A stretch of 64,000 nt of DNA, from positions 105,161 through 169,160 of the forward strand of contig NZ_JBEYUS010000006.1 in NCBI RefSeq assembly GCF_040643635.1, given 5' to 3'. Of this stretch, positions 48,119 through 57,334 are shown piece by piece. Origin of the DNA: Saccharopolyspora_C sp040643635 (lineage in GTDB: Bacteria > Actinomycetota > Actinomycetes > Mycobacteriales > Pseudonocardiaceae). The position numbers and the translations under genes are program-made. Each line of letters opens with the position of its first letter. Position 1 is the first letter of the stretch. The notes under the pieces were generated by a model. That model did no database searches. It was not told where the DNA came from and saw only the letters and a program-made list of their open reading frames with translations.

Positions 48119-51100
48119 TCAGTACCGGGGCGTCCAGGTGTCCTGGGCCGGGCGGCGGTGCCGCGGGCGGGCGTCGGGTTCCGCGTCCGCCTCGTGCTGG
48201 TGCGGCAGCCCGACCGCGTGGCCGTTGCTGCCGGGCCTGCCGTGCCGTCCCGGACCGTCGTCGTCGTGGCGCCTGCCGTTCTCGTAGGCCAGCAGCGCTT
48301 CGGCCAGCAGGTCCGCCAAGCCGACCTCCCCGGCCGGTTCCTCCGCGGACTGCGCGCCGCCGTCCTGGTGCCGGGCCAGCAGTTCCGCCGCCGATTCGAG
48401 GCGGTCGGCGGCGGAACCGCCGGGCGAACCGAACGCCTGCTCACCGGTCGGGGACGTGCCGTGCACCGGGCCGAGCTCGGGACGGGTCGTGTCGAACGGG
48501 GAGACCTCCGGCTCGGTGCGGCCGGACGGCTCGGACAGCATGCCCAGCGTCGGCGGCAACCCGTCCCCCGGCTCGACCGTCCCTTGTGGTCCGAACGGGT
48601 CGGCGGCGGCGTGCGCGGACGTCGGGCGGTCCCACGGCGCCGCGTCCCAGCGCGGCGGTGCGGGCGCGGTGGTGCCGGGCTGCTCGTCGGGGTCGGCGTG
48701 CCGGGCGCGGCGGCGGCCACCGGAGCTCGGCGGGCCATCGCCCGCATCGGTGTCCTCGAACCCGGCGTGCCTGTTCTCGGCGGGCTCGAACCCGATCCCC
48801 TCGGAACTCGCCGGATCGAACCCGGCGTGCTGGCCGCTGGCGGAGCCGTCGTCCTCGGCCGCGGCGCGCTGCTCGCCCAGGAACGCACCCAGGTAGCGGT
48901 CCGCCCACGACGCACCGGACCGCGGCGGCTCCGCCACCACCGGGTCCTCGTACCGCTCGACCTCGGCGGGTTCCGCGGCCGCCCGGCGCGACCGGGCGCC
49001 GTCCTCGCGGCCGCGCTGCATCTCGGCGAGGCTCTCCCGGATCTCGGCGAGGCTGCGGCCGCGCGAACGCCTGCCGCCTTCCTCGTGCGTCCCGGCATCC
49101 GGTTCCGGGAGCTCCTCGTCGAGGTGCTCCACCGCGCCGACCTGCGCCGTCGACGGCTGCTCGTGGTCCGGCACCGAGATGACCGGCATGATCGCAGTGA
49201 CGTCCGGGAAGCTCGGCTCCGCCGGGGCGCCGCCGCGATCCCACGGCGCGGCCACCTCGGTGGGCGGCGTGTCGACGACGTCCTCCCGGCGCCGCGAACC
49301 GCGGGTGCGCGGCGCGGGCCGGTCGTCGGACTGGCCGCCGTCGGACGGCCGGTCCCCGGGCTCGGCGGGGAGCGCGGCACCGAACGGCTCCGGTTCCGGC
49401 TCGGGCGCCGCCGGTCCGCTGCGAGAACCGAAGTCGTAGACCGGGAACCCCTCGCCGAACGGTGCGGAGGTGACGCGCCCGACCGGAACGTCCACGCCGC
49501 CGTGGCGGGCGGGTTCGTCGCCCGCGGGCTCGGCCGGTTCGGGCGCGCGGCGCCTGCCACCGGTGCCCGCGGTCTCCTGCCCGGGCGCGCGGGGAGCCGG
49601 CATGGCGCCGATCCCCTGCTCGGCGTGGTCCTGGTGCGGCCTGCGGTCGTCGGCGACGCGGCTGGTCAACGTGTCCATCAGCCGTCGCGCAGCGTCGCGC
49701 ACGCTGCTCTCGCCCGGCTTCCGGTATTCGTCGAGCAGGTCCTCGGGGGCGATGCGGTCGGCCGCGGTGCCGGTCGGCGCGGCCGGGACCTGGTCGGCCG
49801 CGGCCTGGTCGCTCGGCGGTTCCGGAGCCGCCGGGGGCTCCGCAGCGGTGGGCGGATCCGGGAACCCGGGGCTCGCGGCGAACGCGCCGGTGGTGCGCTG
49901 CGGGCGACCGGTGCCGTCGGCTCGGCGGCGGCCCGCGGTCTCCTGCTGCTCCGGCGCTTCCGCGGCCGCGTCGTGGGCCCCGGCGGCGGCCGGTTCGGCC
50001 GCGTGCGCGCGGCGTCCGGATTCGGCGGCACGGGCGGCACCGGCGCCGGACTCGGTGCCGGACTCCGGTGCGCCGGTCGCGGTGCCGAACTCGGGTGTGC
50101 GGGTCGCGGTGCCGAACTCCGCGGTGCCGGCCGCGGTGCCGAACTCCGCCGCGGCGGCCGCGGTGCCGGACTCGGCTGCGCGGGTCGGGGCGCCGGACTC
50201 GGTGGTCTCGGTGGCGCCGAAGGCCGCGGCGGTGGCCGGGACGGATGGCGCGGCGGTCTCCGGCGCGGGCAGGCTCGCCGCGAGCGGTTCCGGTGCAGCG
50301 GGTGGTTCCGGCAGGGCGGTGGTCGCCGTGCCGACCGGTTCCGCCGGGACGGGGTGGCCACCGGTGCCGGTGGCCAGCGCCGGGAACTCCTCGAGCAGCC
50401 GGATGCGGGCCGCGTGCACGGCGGCCCGCCAGCGGCGGTCGGCGGCGTAGGCGCGGCGCAACGTGGCCAGCGCCTCGACGAACTCCTCGGCCTTCTCGTG
50501 GGTCTGCGATGACATGCTCAGCGATTCGGTGAGCAGGCAGTCCAGCTTGTGCCGCTCCGCGTTGGCGGCGGCGTCGTTGAGCAGCCGCACCGCGGCTGCC
50601 AGCTCACCGGCGGGCAGGTGCACGCGGGTCGCCAGGGCCAGCCGCAGCCAGCCGGACGGCCCGGCCGCGGCCGCGCGGACGGGAGTGCGGATCACCGGTG
50701 AGGCGGCCTCGACCGCCTCGGTGCGGCGCCCGAGGTCCAGCAGGGCGTGCACCCGCTCCAGCACCAGGCGAGCCCGGATCTCCCCGCTCTCCGCGGCGGG
50801 ATCACCGAGCCGGTCCAGCAGGGCCAGGCCCGCTTCGGCGGCCCGGGCGGCCTGTTCGAAGTCGCCGTTGCGCCGCAGGTGCCCGGCGCGCGCGGTGCGC
50901 ACCCGCGCCAGCAGCAACCTGCTGGTGTCCCGGTTCAGCTCGGAAGCCGCCGCGTAGAGCCGGTCGGCCTCGTCGAGCGCTTCGGCGCGCTCGGACTCCC
51001 GCTGCTTACCGGGCAGCGCGGCGGCGAGCTCCAGCAGCGCGTGCGCGCGCAGCGACGGTTCGATCCGCTCGCGCTCCAGCACCGGTTGCAGCACGCGCAG

Positions 51101-51430
51101 GGCGACCTCGTGCCCGCCCGCGGTGCGGGCGCAGCAGGCGAGTTCGACGCGCAACTCCGCGGCGATCTCGTGATCACCCGCGCGCTCCGCGTCCCGGACC
51201 GCGGTGATGGCCCGCTGCGTGATCGCGACCCCGTGCCCGAGGCGGTTGGACGCGAACAGCGCCACCGCCTCGGCACGGAGCCGCAACGCGCGGTCACCGA
51301 TGCGTCTGGCCTCCGCGACCGCCTGGTCGCCGAGCATCAGGGCGAGCTCGGGCACCCGCCAGCGCATCTGCCAAGCGGGTTCGAACAATTCCTGCGCACC
51401 GCCCGGATGAGCTCCGTGCACGCTGGCCAA
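48119..51430 (-). CDS. Large protein: helical (TPR-like) N-terminus and long disordered tail
   Basis: The 1103-residue product has an N-terminal helical region (residues about 15-360) of repeated helix pairs such as EARRIGDRALRLRAEAVALF and QAARAAEAGLALLDRLG, resembling TPR repeats. Residues about 370-1103 are Ala/Pro/Glu/Gly-rich and probably disordered, including a run of EFGTAT/ESGTE-like repeats near 420-470 and RRR patches near 560 and 780. No catalytic motif is seen. The TTG start at 51430 has GGGGAGG four bases upstream and lies 19 bases after the ettA stop, so the two are co-transcribed. A scaffold or regulator role is possible; function unknown. Confidence 0.75.
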   Translation of the reverse strand: MASVHGAHPGGAQELFEPAWQMRWRVPELALMLGDQAVAEARRIGDRALRLRAEAVALFASNRLGHGVAITQRAITAVRDAERAGDHEIAAELRVELACCARTAGGHEVALRVLQPVLERERIEPSLRAHALLELAAALPGKQRESERAEALDEADRLYAAASELNRDTSRLLLARVRTARAGHLRRNGDFEQAARAAEAGLALLDRLGDPAAESGEIRARLVLERVHALLDLGRRTEAVEAASPVIRTPVRAAAAGPSGWLRLALATRVHLPAGELAAAVRLLNDAAANAERHKLDCLLTESLSMSSQTHEKAEEFVEALATLRRAYAADRRWRAAVHAARIRLLEEFPALATGTGGHPVPAEPVGTATTALPEPPAAPEPLAASLPAPETAAPSVPATAAAFGATETTESGAPTRAAESGTAAAAAEFGTAAGTAEFGTATRTPEFGTATGAPESGTESGAGAARAAESGRRAHAAEPAAAGAHDAAAEAPEQQETAGRRRADGTGRPQRTTGAFAASPGFPDPPTAAEPPAAPEPPSDQAAADQVPAAPTGTAADRIAPEDLLDEYRKPGESSVRDAARRLMDTLTSRVADDRRPHQDHAEQGIGAMPAPRAPGQETAGTGGRRRAPEPAEPAGDEPARHGGVDVPVGRVTSAPFGEGFPVYDFGSRSGPAAPEPEPEPFGAALPAEPGDRPSDGGQSDDRPAPRTRGSRRREDVVDTPPTEVAAPWDRGGAPAEPSFPDVTAIMPVISVPDHEQPSTAQVGAVEHLDEELPEPDAGTHEEGGRRSRGRSLAEIRESLAEMQRGREDGARSRRAAAEPAEVERYEDPVVAEPPRSGASWADRYLGAFLGEQRAAAEDDGSASGQHAGFDPASSEGIGFEPAENRHAGFEDTDAGDGPPSSGGRRRARHADPDEQPGTTAPAPPRWDAAPWDRPTSAHAAADPFGPQGTVEPGDGLPPTLGMLSEPSGRTEPEVSPFDTTRPELGPVHGTSPTGEQAFGSPGGSAADRLESAAELLARHQDGGAQSAEEPAGEVGLADLLAEALLAYENGRRHDDDGPGRHGRPGSNGHAVGLPHQHEADAEPDARPRHRRPAQDTWTPRY
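49082..49190 (-). repeat. Inverted duplicate, copy 2 (inside the TPR-like gene)
   Basis: This is the coding copy. On the minus strand it reads VISVPDHEQPSTAQVGAVEH within the 1103-residue protein. It pairs with the plus-strand copy at 47818-47927. Confidence 0.8.
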
Positions 51431-51449
51431 GACGCCTCCCCGTTCAGGT

Positions 51450-53126
51450 TCAGCCCCGGGTCAACTTCCGGTGGGTGACTCTGTGCGGACGGGCGGCTTC
51501 CTGCCCCAGTCTGTCGATCTTGTTCTTCTCGTAGCCCTCGAAGTTGCCCTCGAACCAGTACCACTTCGCCGGGTTCTCGTCGTCGCCTTCCCAGGCGAGG
51601 ATGTGCGTGGCGACGCGGTCCAGGAACCACCTGTCGTGCGAGATCACCACGGCGCAACCGGGGAACTGCTCCAGCGCGTTCTCCAGCGAGCCCAGGGTCT
51701 CGACGTCCAGGTCGTTCGTCGGTTCGTCCAGCAGGATCAGGTTGCCGCCCTCCTTGAGGGTCAGCGCCAGGTTCAGCCGGTTGCGCTCACCGCCGGAGAG
51801 CACGCCCGCGGGCTTCTGCTGGTCGGGACCCTTGAAGCCGAACGCGCTGACGTAGGCGCGGGACGGCATCTCGACCTGGCCGACCTGGATGTAGTCGAGA
51901 CCGTCGGAGACCACCTCCCACACGTTCTTCTTCGGGTCGATGCTGGCCCGGTTCTGATCGACGTAGGACAGCCGGACGGTGTCGCCGACCTTGACGGTGC
52001 CCGCGTCCGGCTGCTCGAGCCCGACGATGGTCTTGAACAGGGTCGTCTTGCCGACGCCGTTCGGGCCGATGACGCCGACGATGCCGTTGCGCGGCAGGTC
52101 GAACGACAGCCCGTCGATGAGCAGGTTGTCGCCGAAGCCCTTCTTGAGGTTCTCGACCTCGACGACCTGGTTGCCCAGCCGCGGACCCGGCGGGATCTGG
52201 ATCTCCTCGAAGTCCAGCTTCCGGGTCTTCTCCGCCTCGGCCGCCATCTCCTCGTAGCGGTCCAGGCGGGAGCGGGACTTGGTCTGCCGGGCCTTGGCGT
52301 TGGAGCGGACCCACTCCAGCTCTTCCTTCAGCCGCTTCTGCAGCTTCTGGTCGCGCTTGCCCTGCACGGCGAGGCGTTCCTGCTTCTTCTCCAGGTAGGT
52401 GGAGTAGTTGCCCTCGTACGGGTAGGTGCGCCCGCGGTCGAGCTCCAGGATCCAGCCGGCGACGTTGTCCAGGAAGTACCTGTCGTGCGTCACGGCGAGC
52501 ACGGCGCCGGGGTAGTTCGCGAGGAACTGCTCCAGCCACAGCACGCTCTCGGCGTCGAGGTGGTTCGTGGGCTCGTCGAGCAGCAGCAGGTCGGGCTTGC
52601 TCAGCAGCAGCTTGCACAGTGCGACGCGGCGGCGCTCACCACCGGAGAGGTGGCTCACCTCCGCGTCCGGCGGCGGGCAGCGCAGCGCGTCCATCGCCTG
52701 CTCGAGCTGCGAGTCGATCTCCCACGCGTCCGCGTGGTCGAGCTCCTCCTGGAGGCGACCCATCTCCTCCATCAGCTCGTCGGTGTAGTCGGTGGCGAGC
52801 TGCTCGGCGATCGCGTTGAAGCGGTGCAGCTTCTCGATGATCTCGCCGACGCCCTCTTCGACGTTGCCGAGGACGGTCTTCTCCTCGTTGAGCGGCGGCT
52901 CCTGCTGCATGATGCCGACGGTGTAGCCGGGCGAGAGGAACGCTTCGCCGTTGTTCGGCTGCTCGAGTCCCGCCATGATCTTGAGCACGGTCGACTTGCC
53001 GGCGCCGTTCGGGCCAACGACGCCGATCTTGGCACCCGGGTAGAACTGGATGGTCGCATCATCGAGGATGACCTTGTCCCCGTGTGCCTTCCGCACCTTC
53101 TTCATGGTGTAAATGAACTCGGCCAT
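51450..53126 (-). CDS. ettA: Energy-dependent translational throttle EttA (ABC-F ATPase)
   Basis: The 558-residue product has two ATP-binding cassettes: GPNGAGKST and LSGGERRRVALCKLLL with LLLLDEPTNHLD, then GPNGVGKTT and LSGGERNRLNLALTL with LILLDEPTNDLD. Between them is the arm/linker with YPYEGNYSTYLEKKQERL and KARQTKSRSRLDRYEEM. This is the EttA type: it binds the ribosomal E site and gates the first peptide bond according to energy charge. Length matches EttA (about 555). ATG at 53126 is used. Neighbour ssb and gdh homologues are also near it in M. tuberculosis (Rv2476c-Rv2478c). Confidence 0.95.
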   Translation of the reverse strand: MAEFIYTMKKVRKAHGDKVILDDATIQFYPGAKIGVVGPNGAGKSTVLKIMAGLEQPNNGEAFLSPGYTVGIMQQEPPLNEEKTVLGNVEEGVGEIIEKLHRFNAIAEQLATDYTDELMEEMGRLQEELDHADAWEIDSQLEQAMDALRCPPPDAEVSHLSGGERRRVALCKLLLSKPDLLLLDEPTNHLDAESVLWLEQFLANYPGAVLAVTHDRYFLDNVAGWILELDRGRTYPYEGNYSTYLEKKQERLAVQGKRDQKLQKRLKEELEWVRSNAKARQTKSRSRLDRYEEMAAEAEKTRKLDFEEIQIPPGPRLGNQVVEVENLKKGFGDNLLIDGLSFDLPRNGIVGVIGPNGVGKTTLFKTIVGLEQPDAGTVKVGDTVRLSYVDQNRASIDPKKNVWEVVSDGLDYIQVGQVEMPSRAYVSAFGFKGPDQQKPAGVLSGGERNRLNLALTLKEGGNLILLDEPTNDLDVETLGSLENALEQFPGCAVVISHDRWFLDRVATHILAWEGDDENPAKWYWFEGNFEGYEKNKIDRLGQEAARPHRVTHRKLTRG

Positions 53127-53230
53127 GCCCTGAATCGTAGTTGCGTCCCGTGTCGGCCCGTGCACCACCGTCGGTTGCCGCGCGCCACCGGCTCCACCGC
53201 TGGTCACCGACCCGGCGGGTGGCGCGGAGA

Positions 53231-53668
53231 TCACCCGTCGCGGGCCGCTGCGACGTCCGGCCGATCCACCCCTGCGCCGGTCGCCGCAGTGCCGGACCAG
53301 GCGGCGAGGCGCTCGGCGGATCCGGGAAATCGGTTGCCCCGCGCCAGATCCAGGCCCACGGCGGCCGCCTCCACCTCCACGGCGGTGCGCCTGCCGGACG
53401 CCGCCTCGAAGTCGCGGGTGCGCAGCCGCCCGGTGACGACCAGCGGCGTGCGCTCGCCCACCACGCCGATCACCCCGTCGGCGACCCGGCGCCTGCAGTG
53501 GACGGTGACGATCAGCCGGTCACCGTCGACCCAGCGCTCGGCGTTCCGGTCGTAGCGGCGGGAGTTCCCCGCCAGCCGGAAGGACACCACCCGCTCGCCA
53601 TCGGTGAACGTGTGGATCCGCGGCTCGGTGAGCACGGTCCCGACCACGGCCACGGTCGTCTCGAACAT
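53231..53668 (-). CDS. Single-stranded DNA-binding protein paralogue
   Basis: The 145-residue product has the SSB OB fold: TTVAVVGTVLTEPRIHTFTDGERVVSFRLAGNSRRYD, RLIVTVHCRRRVADGVIGVVGERTPLVVTGRLRTRDFE. The tail ends VDRPDVAAARDG and lacks the acidic DDDIPF-like tip of the main SSB, so it probably does not recruit the same replication partners. It matches the Rv2478c position as second SSB. GGAGG lies six bases upstream of the ATG. Confidence 0.88.
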   Translation of the reverse strand: MFETTVAVVGTVLTEPRIHTFTDGERVVSFRLAGNSRRYDRNAERWVDGDRLIVTVHCRRRVADGVIGVVGERTPLVVTGRLRTRDFEAASGRRTAVEVEAAAVGLDLARGNRFPGSAERLAAWSGTAATGAGVDRPDVAAARDG

Positions 53669-53822
53669 CTCGCACCTCCTGGAACTCGGGGCCGCCCTTC
53701 GGCCCGATACCAGGATGCGCGGCGTCGATCACCCAGCGCTACCCCGAATTCACGATCTGTGCACAACTCGCGACGCTGTGGACGGATTCCGCGGAATCCG
53801 GCTTTCAACCCCCTATCGGGGG

Positions 53823-55862
53823 TCACCCATCGGACCGAGAAGCCGGGTTCTGCGCCCCTGACCCCGCCGTGTCCCCGGTGGAGAGCCGCCGCAGCATCTC
53901 GTTGTAGGCGGCCAGATCCGCGTCCCCGTCCACCGCCGCCTTGCGGTCCAGCCGCCGCGCCTCCCGGTAGTCCGCGCGCGACCACTGGATCAGCAGCGCC
54001 AGCATCACCACCACCAGCGGCACCTCCCCCGACGCCCACGCCAGCCCACCGCCCAGGTTCTGGTCCGCCAGCAGATCCCCCGCCCACGGCAGCGACAGCC
54101 CGCGGTAGAAGTCCGACCCGATCACGGTGTTCGACATCATCAGCGTGATCCCGAAGAACGCGTGGAACGGCATCGACGCGAACACCATGCCCAGCTTCGC
54201 CAGCGACGGCAGCGGCCGCGGCGCCGGATCGATCCCGATCACCGGCCAGTAGAAGACGTACCCGGTCAGCAGGAAGTGCGCGTTCATCACCAGGTGCGCC
54301 CAGTGCTGCGGCAGCGCCGCGTCGAACAGGCCGGAGAAGTACAGCGCCCAGAACGACCCGGTGAACAGCGCCAGCGCCACGAACGGATTCGTCAGCCACC
54401 GGGTCACCGGCGAGTGCAGGAACGCCAGCAGCCACTCCCGGGCCCCCGGCGGCCGTCCCTTCGCCGCGGGCTTGAGCACCCGCAGCGCCAGCGACGTCGG
54501 CCCCGCCAGCACCAGCAGCACCGGCGCCAGCATCGACAGGATCATGTGCTGTCCCATGTGGACGCTGAACATCGCGGGCGCGTACCGGCCGATGCCCGAG
54601 GAGGTCGCCACCAGCACGCTCGCGCACCCGCACAGCCACGCGATCGTGCGCCCCAGCGGCCACCGGTCGCCGCGCCGGTGCAGCACCCGCACCCCGTACA
54701 GGTACAGCCCGGCGAGCACCAGCGCCGCCGTGCCGAAGACAAGGTCGAAGCGGAAGTCGAACAGCAGCCGCAGCGCCGTCGGCGGCCCGTCCAGCGGATA
54801 GCCGATCAGCAGCTCGGTCCGGCCCGGCACCGCCCCCAGCTCGGCGGGCGGCGGGGTGCGGCCGAGCGCGACGGCCACCCCGATCGTCGCGAACATGACC
54901 AGCACCTCGACGGCGCCGATCCGCAGCAGACCGCCGCCGCCCTGCTCGACGGTGCGCACCGCCCGCTCCCGCTGCAGGTAGCCGATGCCGCCGAGCACCA
55001 CCAGCAGAACGACCTTGACCAGCACCAACGCGCCGTAGGTCGTGCTGAGCAGCTGGTCCAGCGGCACCCGGGCGAAGGCGTTCACCACCCCGGAGGCCGC
55101 CATCACGATCCAGCAGACCAGCGCGATCCGGGAGAACCGGCGCGCCACCAGCCCCGCGTGCGCGCCCTTGCGCGCCAGGTGCGCCAGCAGCGCCACCAGC
55201 CCGCCGACCCACAACGTGGCCGAGAACAGGTGGAACAGCAGGCTGTTCGTCGCGATGTCGTGCGCCCCGCCGCTGGCCGAGTGCCCGGTGGCGATCAGCG
55301 GGAACATGCCCAGCAGCGACACCGCGAACAGCACCACTGTCCAGCCCCAGGACAGCACCACGCGGCAGCCGACGGCCAGCACCAGCGCGATCCCCGCGGT
55401 CAGCAGCCACGCCTTCGCCTCTTCCAGCGCGTCGACGAGCCCGAACAGCACCTGGGCGTCGAGGACCGCGCCGATCGGGCGCCCGGTGGCGTCGGCTGCC
55501 GTGAACGGCACGAGCAGCGCGGCGCCCACGCACCACACCCCGGCGGCCCAGCCCGCGGTCCGCACCGCCGCGTAGCCGTCGGCGAGCAGCGGACCGGACC
55601 GGCTCGCCGGGATGCCGAACGCGGCCAGCAGCAGCGAGCCGATGCACACCACCGCGCCGCTCTCGGCGAGCACGCGCACCGCGGGCAGGCCGAACGCGGT
55701 CACCGCACCCGGGTCGGGCAGCCCCAGCACCGCGTACGCGTCGCCCGCCGACATCGCGGTGAGCGCGGCGGCCACCACCGCCGCGAAGATCCCGGCCGTG
55801 ACGACCAGGATTCCGACGGTGGTGGACCTGCTGCGTGCGCCGGGAACGGTCTCAGAAGCCAC
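53823..55862 (-). CDS. CopD-CtaG fusion: copper resistance/cytochrome c oxidase assembly membrane protein
   Basis: The 679-residue product is a polytopic membrane protein with two parts. Residues about 20-330 resemble CopD (LLFHLFSATLWVGGLVALLAHL and related helices); residues about 370-640 resemble caa3-type CtaG (SVHMGQHMILSMLAPVLLVLAGPTSLALR, with His and Met pairs, and HWAHLVMNAHFLLTGYVFYW). Such fusions are common in actinobacteria and are thought to move copper across the membrane for oxidase assembly. GTG start at 55862. The short region after residue 650 is hydrophilic. Confidence 0.9.
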   Translation of the reverse strand: MASETVPGARSRSTTVGILVVTAGIFAAVVAAALTAMSAGDAYAVLGLPDPGAVTAFGLPAVRVLAESGAVVCIGSLLLAAFGIPASRSGPLLADGYAAVRTAGWAAGVWCVGAALLVPFTAADATGRPIGAVLDAQVLFGLVDALEEAKAWLLTAGIALVLAVGCRVVLSWGWTVVLFAVSLLGMFPLIATGHSASGGAHDIATNSLLFHLFSATLWVGGLVALLAHLARKGAHAGLVARRFSRIALVCWIVMAASGVVNAFARVPLDQLLSTTYGALVLVKVVLLVVLGGIGYLQRERAVRTVEQGGGGLLRIGAVEVLVMFATIGVAVALGRTPPPAELGAVPGRTELLIGYPLDGPPTALRLLFDFRFDLVFGTAALVLAGLYLYGVRVLHRRGDRWPLGRTIAWLCGCASVLVATSSGIGRYAPAMFSVHMGQHMILSMLAPVLLVLAGPTSLALRVLKPAAKGRPPGAREWLLAFLHSPVTRWLTNPFVALALFTGSFWALYFSGLFDAALPQHWAHLVMNAHFLLTGYVFYWPVIGIDPAPRPLPSLAKLGMVFASMPFHAFFGITLMMSNTVIGSDFYRGLSLPWAGDLLADQNLGGGLAWASGEVPLVVVMLALLIQWSRADYREARRLDRKAAVDGDADLAAYNEMLRRLSTGDTAGSGAQNPASRSDG

Positions 55863-55949
55863 GGAACGAGCCTAACCGCCGGACTCTGACCTGCGGTTTC
55901 GGGTGCCCTCGCGCCTCGTCGCCAGGTCGCGGGCCCGGTCACCCGGCAG

Positions 55950-56490
55950 GCGGGGTGGTGGCCGCTGGACGGGATCAGCCTGCGCCGCGGCATCCGCGAG
56001 GAGTCCTCGGTGGCGATCCTGATGCTCACCGCGCGCGGCGACGCGGCCGACGTGGTGCAGGGCCTGGAGGCGGGAGCCGACGACTACGTGACCGAACCGT
56101 TCGACACCATGGTCCTGGTCGCTCGGCTGCGCGCCGCGCTGCGGCGGCGGGAACCGGTGCGGCCCGCCGAGGACGCGCCCGCGAGCGACCGGCTCGCGTT
56201 CGGCGACCTGGAGCTCGACCGGGACTCGCTGGAGGTGCGCCGCGGCGGGCGGCTGCTGTCGCCGACACCGACCGAACTGCGCCTGCTGCTGGAGTTCACC
56301 GGTGATCCGGGCCGGGTGCTGTCCCGCGGACGGCTGCTGGAGCAGGCGTGGGACTACCCGGCGAGCAGCGACACCCGGGTCGTCGACGTCCACGTGCAAC
56401 GGCTGCGGATGAAGGTCGGCAAGGACCGCATCGTGGCCGCGGCACCTCGCGGGGACGACCGCCCGCACGTGACCACCCGGGTCAGAGGCG
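55950..56490 (+). pseudogene. Truncated OmpR-family response regulator
   Basis: From about 55968 the plus strand reads DGISLRRGIREESSVAILMLTARGDAADVVQGLEAGADDYVTEPF, the second half of a receiver domain, then a winged-helix domain (PTELRLLLEFTGDPGRVLSRGRLLEQAWDY, SDTRVVDVHVQRLRMKVGKDRI). The first 50-55 residues, with the phosphorylated Asp, are absent and the conserved receiver Lys lies as Glu in TEPF. The usual C-terminal VRGVGYR is lost in a frame change near 56440. No kinase is nearby. It is a remnant. Confidence 0.75.
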
Positions 56491-57228
56491 GGCCACCAGG
56501 TTCTCGAACAGCTCGTCGTAGGTGCCGTCGACGGCCGCGAACCGCTGCGGCTTCACCCGGTCCACGAGCACCTGCCGGATGTCCGGGTCGGCCTGGATCA
56601 GGCCGATCGCCTCGGACACGAACTCGCCCAACGGCATGGCCCCGGCGTGGTCGGTGCCCGGCCCCATCAGCGTGGTCCTGGTCAACGGCGGCGCCAGCTC
56701 GATCAGCTGCACCGGCGTGCCGCGCAGCTGTGCCCGCACCGCCTCGGTGAAGGCGTGCACGCCGGCCTTGGTCGCCGAGTAGGTCGGCGTCAGCGGCATC
56801 GGCACGTAGGCGAGGCCGGAGGTGACGGTGATGATCGACGCTTCGGGCCGGGTGCGCAGGTGCGGCAGGAACGCGGTGAACACGCGGATGGTGCCCAGCA
56901 GGTTGGTCGAGATCGTCCGCTCGGCGACTTCGAGCGCGTCGGCCTCGAGGTGCCGCTCCGGGACCATGATGCCGGAGCTGATCAGCACGGTGTCCAGCTC
57001 CGGGAACCGGTCGACGACCCGGTCGCGCAGCGCGGTGATGGACGCGGCGTCGGTGACGTCCACGACCTCCCCGGCGAAGCCGTGCTCGGCGGCCAGCGCC
57101 TCGACCCGCTCCCGATCGCGGCCGGTGATCACGACGGAGTTGCCGAGCGCGGCCAGCTGGTGCGCGAACTCCAGGCCGATGCCCGACGTGCCACCGACGA
57201 TCAGCGCGGTGCGTCCTGCGGTCTTCAT
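56482..57228 (-). CDS. SDR family NAD(P)-dependent oxidoreductase
   Basis: The 248-residue product is a classical short-chain dehydrogenase: cofactor motif LIVGGTSGIGLEFA, DVTD, the ISSGIM strand, catalytic Ser in ITVTSGLAYVPMPLTPTYSATKAGVHAF with YSATK. The DltE-like subgroup fits the C-terminal ELAPPLTRTTLMG. It reduces or oxidises a small carbonyl compound. It is divergent from a TetR gene with a 106-base shared promoter that contains a dyad, so it is probably the TetR target. Confidence 0.9.
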   Translation of the reverse strand: MKTAGRTALIVGGTSGIGLEFAHQLAALGNSVVITGRDRERVEALAAEHGFAGEVVDVTDAASITALRDRVVDRFPELDTVLISSGIMVPERHLEADALEVAERTISTNLLGTIRVFTAFLPHLRTRPEASIITVTSGLAYVPMPLTPTYSATKAGVHAFTEAVRAQLRGTPVQLIELAPPLTRTTLMGPGTDHAGAMPLGEFVSEAIGLIQADPDIRQVLVDRVKPQRFAAVDGTYDELFENLVARL

Positions 57229-57262
57229 CCCTGCCTCCAGTTTCGTTGTTACTTCGAAAACG

Positions 57263-57310
57263 GTATCACCGATATTTTCAGCGGAACAACTGCACTGATA
57301 TCACTGATAC
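57263..57310. promoter_or_regulatory. Candidate TetR operator between SDR and TetR genes
   Basis: GTATCACCGATAT (57263-57275) and ATATCACTGATAC (57298-57310) are inverted half-sites matching at 11 of 13 positions, 22 bases apart. CACTGATA is also directly repeated at 57293 and 57303. The stretch is AT-rich and placed to cover both divergent promoters. Confidence 0.55.
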
Positions 57311-57334
57311 TTCCAGGCAGGAGGACTGCTATCG

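Noticed and set aside
47452..49560. Long minus-strand frames across the 47.3-48.1 kb repeats
   Set aside because: Low-complexity Ala/Pro/Arg peptides from the 18-bp repeats, no start signal, and overlapping the better supported 1103-residue gene in another frame.
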